64,000 nucleotides of DNA from Sporobacter sp963663605 (GTDB taxonomy: Bacteria > Bacillota > Clostridia > Oscillospirales > Oscillospiraceae): assembly GCA_963663605.2 (NCBI GenBank), contig CAXXVF010000001.1, positions 248,001-312,000 on the forward strand, in the 5' to 3' direction. Made by a program: the position numbers and the translations under genes. Below are positions 61,413 to 64,000 of the stretch, piece after piece (the stretch's first letter is position 1; every line of letters starts with the position of its first letter). Under the pieces are notes generated by a model, which made no database searches, was not told the origin of the DNA, and saw only the letters and a program-made list of their open reading frames with translations.

Positions 61413-61925
61413 ATGAAAGAAATGTTCAGGCGGGCAAAGCCCGCCGATTTTAAAACGATTGCGGCGCTGTATGAAGCAGCCGTTTGTGACCTTCGCTCAA
61501 AGCAGATCGATCAGTGGGATGAGATTTATCCGGATAAAAAGACACTCAAATGGGATATACGAAAGCGCCAGATGTATGTTTTGACGCAGGACGATCAGAT
61601 CGTCTCGGCCGTCGTGCTCAATAAGCGTCAGCATCAGCTGTATAAGGTCGTTAAATGGTTCTATGTGAGACCCGCCGTCATTCACAGGCTGTGCGTTCAC
61701 CCGGATCATCAGTACTGCGGCATTGGTAAAAAGACGGTCATCTGCGCTGAACGGCAGCTGAGACGTACCCGCCGATGCTCGATCCGGCTGGATGCTTTCG
61801 CGCAAAACCCTGCGGCCCTGCGTCTGTATGAAGGGCTGGGGTATTTGCAGGTCGGCCGGATACAATTACGCAAAGGCGAGTTTTTCTTATATGAAAAAAG
61901 TCTCGTTGATATAAAGATCGCCTGA
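61413..61925 (+). CDS. GNAT-family N-acetyltransferase
   Basis: The 170-residue protein has the GNAT fold: RRAKPADFKTIAALYEAAV, IVSAVVLNKR, IHRLCVHPDHQYCGIGKKTV (acetyl-CoA loop Q-x-C-G-I-G) and LYEGLGYLQVG. The family acetylates small amines or protein N-termini. Its acceptor is not identifiable. It starts 49 bp after the PAP2-like gene. Confidence 0.8.
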   Translation: MKEMFRRAKPADFKTIAALYEAAVCDLRSKQIDQWDEIYPDKKTLKWDIRKRQMYVLTQDDQIVSAVVLNKRQHQLYKVVKWFYVRPAVIHRLCVHPDHQYCGIGKKTVICAERQLRRTRRCSIRLDAFAQNPAALRLYEGLGYLQVGRIQLRKGEFFLYEKSLVDIKIA

Positions 61926-62030
61926 AGAACAACGTAAAGCGCTTCCTGTATAACAACAGCAATACCAGGGAAATCATAACGTCGTTTTAAGCTGCGGGTT
62001 TGACGCCCGAACCTTCAGGAGGGGGAGATT

Positions 62031-63416
62031 ATGCCGATTATAGGAGCGTTTGTCCTGCCGCATCCGCCGATCATTCTGCCGGAAGTCGGCCGCGGCGAAG
62101 AAAAACACCTTCAAAAGACGACGGAGGCGTTCAACAAAGCGGCCCGGATGATCCGGGGCCTTGCCCCCGAAACGATTGTTCTCACGTCGCCGCACAGCGT
62201 GATGTATTCCGATTATTTGCATATCTCGCCCGGCGCGGCGGCTTCGGGCGATATGCGCCGGTTCAACGCGCCGGGCGTTGTCGTCCGGACGGAGTATGAC
62301 CATGAATTTGTCGCCGAACTGGAAGACAGGGCGCAGAAGGTCGGCGTACCGGCCGGGACAATGGGCGAGCGGGACAAATCACTCGATCACGGGACGCTTA
62401 TCCCGCTGAAGTTTGTAAACGACAGTTACGCCGGTTACAGGCTGGTCCGCACCGGGCTTTCAGGAATATCGATGGCCGAACATTACCGGTTCGGCATGTG
62501 CATCCGCGACGTTTCGGACGCGCTCGGCCGCAGGGTGGTGCTGATCGCCAGCGGCGACCTGTCACACAAGCTGAAGGCCGACGGGCCATACGGATATGCC
62601 GAGGAAGGCGTGCGGTTTGACCGGGAGATCACAAAGGCGATGGCCGAAGGCGATTTTGTGAGGTTTTTGACCTTTTCGCCGGCGTTCGCCGAAAAGGCGG
62701 CGGAGTGCGGCCTGCGCTCCTGCGTGATAATGGCCGGCGCGCTTGACGGCAAAGCCGTCCGACCGGAGCTTTTATCCTATGAAGGGCCGTTCGGCGTGGG
62801 CTACGGCATCGCGTCGTTCATCCCGAAAGGAGACGATCCGGAAAGACGGTTTCTGGAAGCGTATCTGAAGCTGGAAAGCGAAAAACTCAGGACGCTCAAG
62901 GAAGGCGAGGACGCGTATGTCCGGCTCGCCAGATACTCCGTCGAGCATTTTGTTAAAAAGGGACGGCGGGCTAAGCTGCCGGACGATCTGCCGGAGGAAA
63001 TGCGCAAGCGCCGGGCGGGCGTATTTGTCTCACTTAAAAAAGACGGGAATTTACGCGGGTGTATCGGTACGATCGCGCCCGTTACGAACAGTGTTGCCGA
63101 AGAGGTCCTGAGAAACGGCGTCAGCGCCTGCTCAGAGGACCCCCGGTTTGCCCCGGTGCGTACGGACGAACTGGATACGCTCGTTTACAGCGTTGACGTG
63201 CTGTCTGAGGCAGAGCCGATCGAATCGGAGAATGAGCTGGACGTCAAGCGCTACGGCGTCATCGTTACGTCAGGGAGGAAACGCGGATTGCTCCTGCCGA
63301 ACCTCGAGGGCGTCGACACCGTCTCGCAGCAGGTCATGATTGCCAGGCAGAAAGCCGGGATCCGTGCAGGGGAGCCGGTTGAGCTCGAGCGCTTTGAAGT
63401 GGTGCGCCACACATGA
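62031..63416 (+). CDS. MEMO-AMMECR1 fusion protein (AmmeMemoRadiSam system proteins B and A)
   Basis: The 461-residue protein joins two domains. Residues 1-270 are a class III extradiol dioxygenase-like MEMO domain (LPHPPIILPEVG, SPHSVMYSDY, LDHGTLIPL, IASGDLSH) with His/Asp metal-ligand positions. Residues ~285-461 are the AMMECR1 domain (AGVFVSLKKDGNLRGCIGT, DVLSEAEPIE, GVDTVSQQVMIARQKAGI). The two are usually separate genes beside a radical-SAM enzyme; the latter follows here in a 4-bp overlap. The system occurs in archaea and bacteria and its chemistry remains unknown. Confidence 0.9.
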   Translation: MPIIGAFVLPHPPIILPEVGRGEEKHLQKTTEAFNKAARMIRGLAPETIVLTSPHSVMYSDYLHISPGAAASGDMRRFNAPGVVVRTEYDHEFVAELEDRAQKVGVPAGTMGERDKSLDHGTLIPLKFVNDSYAGYRLVRTGLSGISMAEHYRFGMCIRDVSDALGRRVVLIASGDLSHKLKADGPYGYAEEGVRFDREITKAMAEGDFVRFLTFSPAFAEKAAECGLRSCVIMAGALDGKAVRPELLSYEGPFGVGYGIASFIPKGDDPERRFLEAYLKLESEKLRTLKEGEDAYVRLARYSVEHFVKKGRRAKLPDDLPEEMRKRRAGVFVSLKKDGNLRGCIGTIAPVTNSVAEEVLRNGVSACSEDPRFAPVRTDELDTLVYSVDVLSEAEPIESENELDVKRYGVIVTSGRKRGLLLPNLEGVDTVSQQVMIARQKAGIRAGEPVELERFEVVRHT

Positions 63417-64000
63417 GGGCGGTTTGCGGAATATGCCCGCACCACTGCGCCTTGGAAGAAGGCCAAACCGGCATTTGCCGGGCGCGGGTGAATACCGGCG
63501 GCGCCGTCACGTGCCTCAATTATGGGGAAATCACAGCCCTTGCGCTCGACCCCATCGAGAAAAAGCCGCTTTTCCGGTTTAATCCGGGCGGCTTGATCCT
63601 GTCTGTGGGGAGTTACGGCTGTAATTTTAAATGCCCTTTCTGCCAGAACTGCGATATTTCGATGGCTGACGATAGGACGGCTCAAACATTACATTACGTT
63701 CCGCAGCAGCTCGCCGACAAAGCGCTGGAGCTGTGCGCTTCGGGAAATATCGGGCTGGCGTACACCTACAACGAACCGCTGGTCGGCTATGAGTTTGTAC
63801 GAGACTGCGCGCAGCGCATCCATGAACATGGCCTTAAAAACGTCGTCGTAACAAACGGCTATGTCTGTGATGAGCCTTTAACTGCAATCCTTCCGCTAAC
63901 TGATGCGATGAATATCGATTTGAAAGGCTTTACAGACACGTTTTATAAAAAGCTCGGCGGAGATCTGGAAACTGTCAAGCGCACCATAAAAACCGCGGCT
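63413..64000 (+). CDS. amrS: AmmeMemoRadiSam system radical SAM enzyme (3' partial)
   Basis: The ATG overlaps the fusion gene's stop (ATGA) and the frame is open to the right edge, about 196 residues. It has an N-terminal Cys cluster (CGICPHHC..GICRA), the radical-SAM CxxxCxxC as CNFKCPFC with a further Cys in QNCDIS, AYTYNEPLVGYEF, VVTNGYVC and MNIDLKGF, all PflA-type features. The C-terminal part lies beyond the window. It completes the three-part AmmeMemoRadiSam system. Confidence 0.9.
   Translation, partial: MRAVCGICPHHCALEEGQTGICRARVNTGGAVTCLNYGEITALALDPIEKKPLFRFNPGGLILSVGSYGCNFKCPFCQNCDISMADDRTAQTLHYVPQQLADKALELCASGNIGLAYTYNEPLVGYEFVRDCAQRIHEHGLKNVVVTNGYVCDEPLTAILPLTDAMNIDLKGFTDTFYKKLGGDLETVKRTIKTAA

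Overview
The window looks like a chromosomal segment of an anaerobic, moderately high-GC member of the Clostridia (Bacillota). The evidence is gene content: a rubredoxin-first rubrerythrin beside a PerR-like regulator, oxygen-sensitive radical-SAM enzymes (lysine 2,3-aminomutase and an AmmeMemoRadiSam enzyme), a SleB-like cell wall hydrolase, DUF975 and Hol44-type proteins, and low-GC-type Gram-positive ribosome binding sites and promoters. No rRNA, tRNA, CRISPR array or intact transposase was seen.

Left edge (1-6.2 kb): an accessory region. A CHAP/SLH lysin (cut by the window edge), a small membrane/coiled-coil protein and an Ala/Gln-rich protein precede an 852-residue polymorphic toxin. Its C-terminus resembles NAD-hydrolysing TNT domains and is followed by a small probable immunity gene. 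Downstream lie a promoterless, ATG-less orphan cassette (AHH nuclease plus ankyrin immunity protein) and a third remnant. Each begins with a near-copy of the module that precedes the toxin domain in the main gene, and each follows a repeated terminator-bearing spacer. This is the most interesting system in the window.

6.2-32 kb: mostly single genes and short operons. They include a TspO-like protein, a DUF2974 hydrolase, a LysM/CAP secreted protein, two c-di-GMP turnover proteins (GAF-GGDEF-EAL and PAS-GGDEF-HD-GYP), perR-rubrerythrin, an orphan Hol44 holin, tandem MFS paralogues, a frameshifted PD-(D/E)XK nuclease gene, VanW, a DHA2 drug exporter divergent from two MBL hydrolases with TauE/DUF1634, a nitroreductase, GtrA and an amidohydrolase.

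32-64 kb: an arsenic operon (arsR, permease, thioredoxin, AhpD-like, arsC), a transglutaminase-like membrane protein, PIN-PhoH, a SleB-like hydrolase, and an osmoadaptation block (ablAB for N-epsilon-acetyl-beta-lysine, divergent from a glycine-betaine ABC transporter). Next come a NimA-like protein, a NarL-type two-component system divergent from an ABC-2 exporter, ppk-ppx, an EEP-fold protein, lipoproteins, a zinc-ribbon membrane protein with an acidic Tyr/Asp tract, a HAD phosphatase, a DUF212/YuiD membrane protein, a GNAT and the start of an AmmeMemoRadiSam operon (MEMO-AMMECR1 fusion, then radical SAM enzyme running off the right edge).

Two dispersed non-coding repeat families were found by eye. 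One is a ~205 bp element present three times, always between convergent genes, with stems whose sequences differ between copies but still pair. The other is a ~115 bp GC-rich hairpin spacer found twice in the toxin island and once, shorter and inverted, near 39 kb. All functional assignments are from reading motifs; no database search was run.
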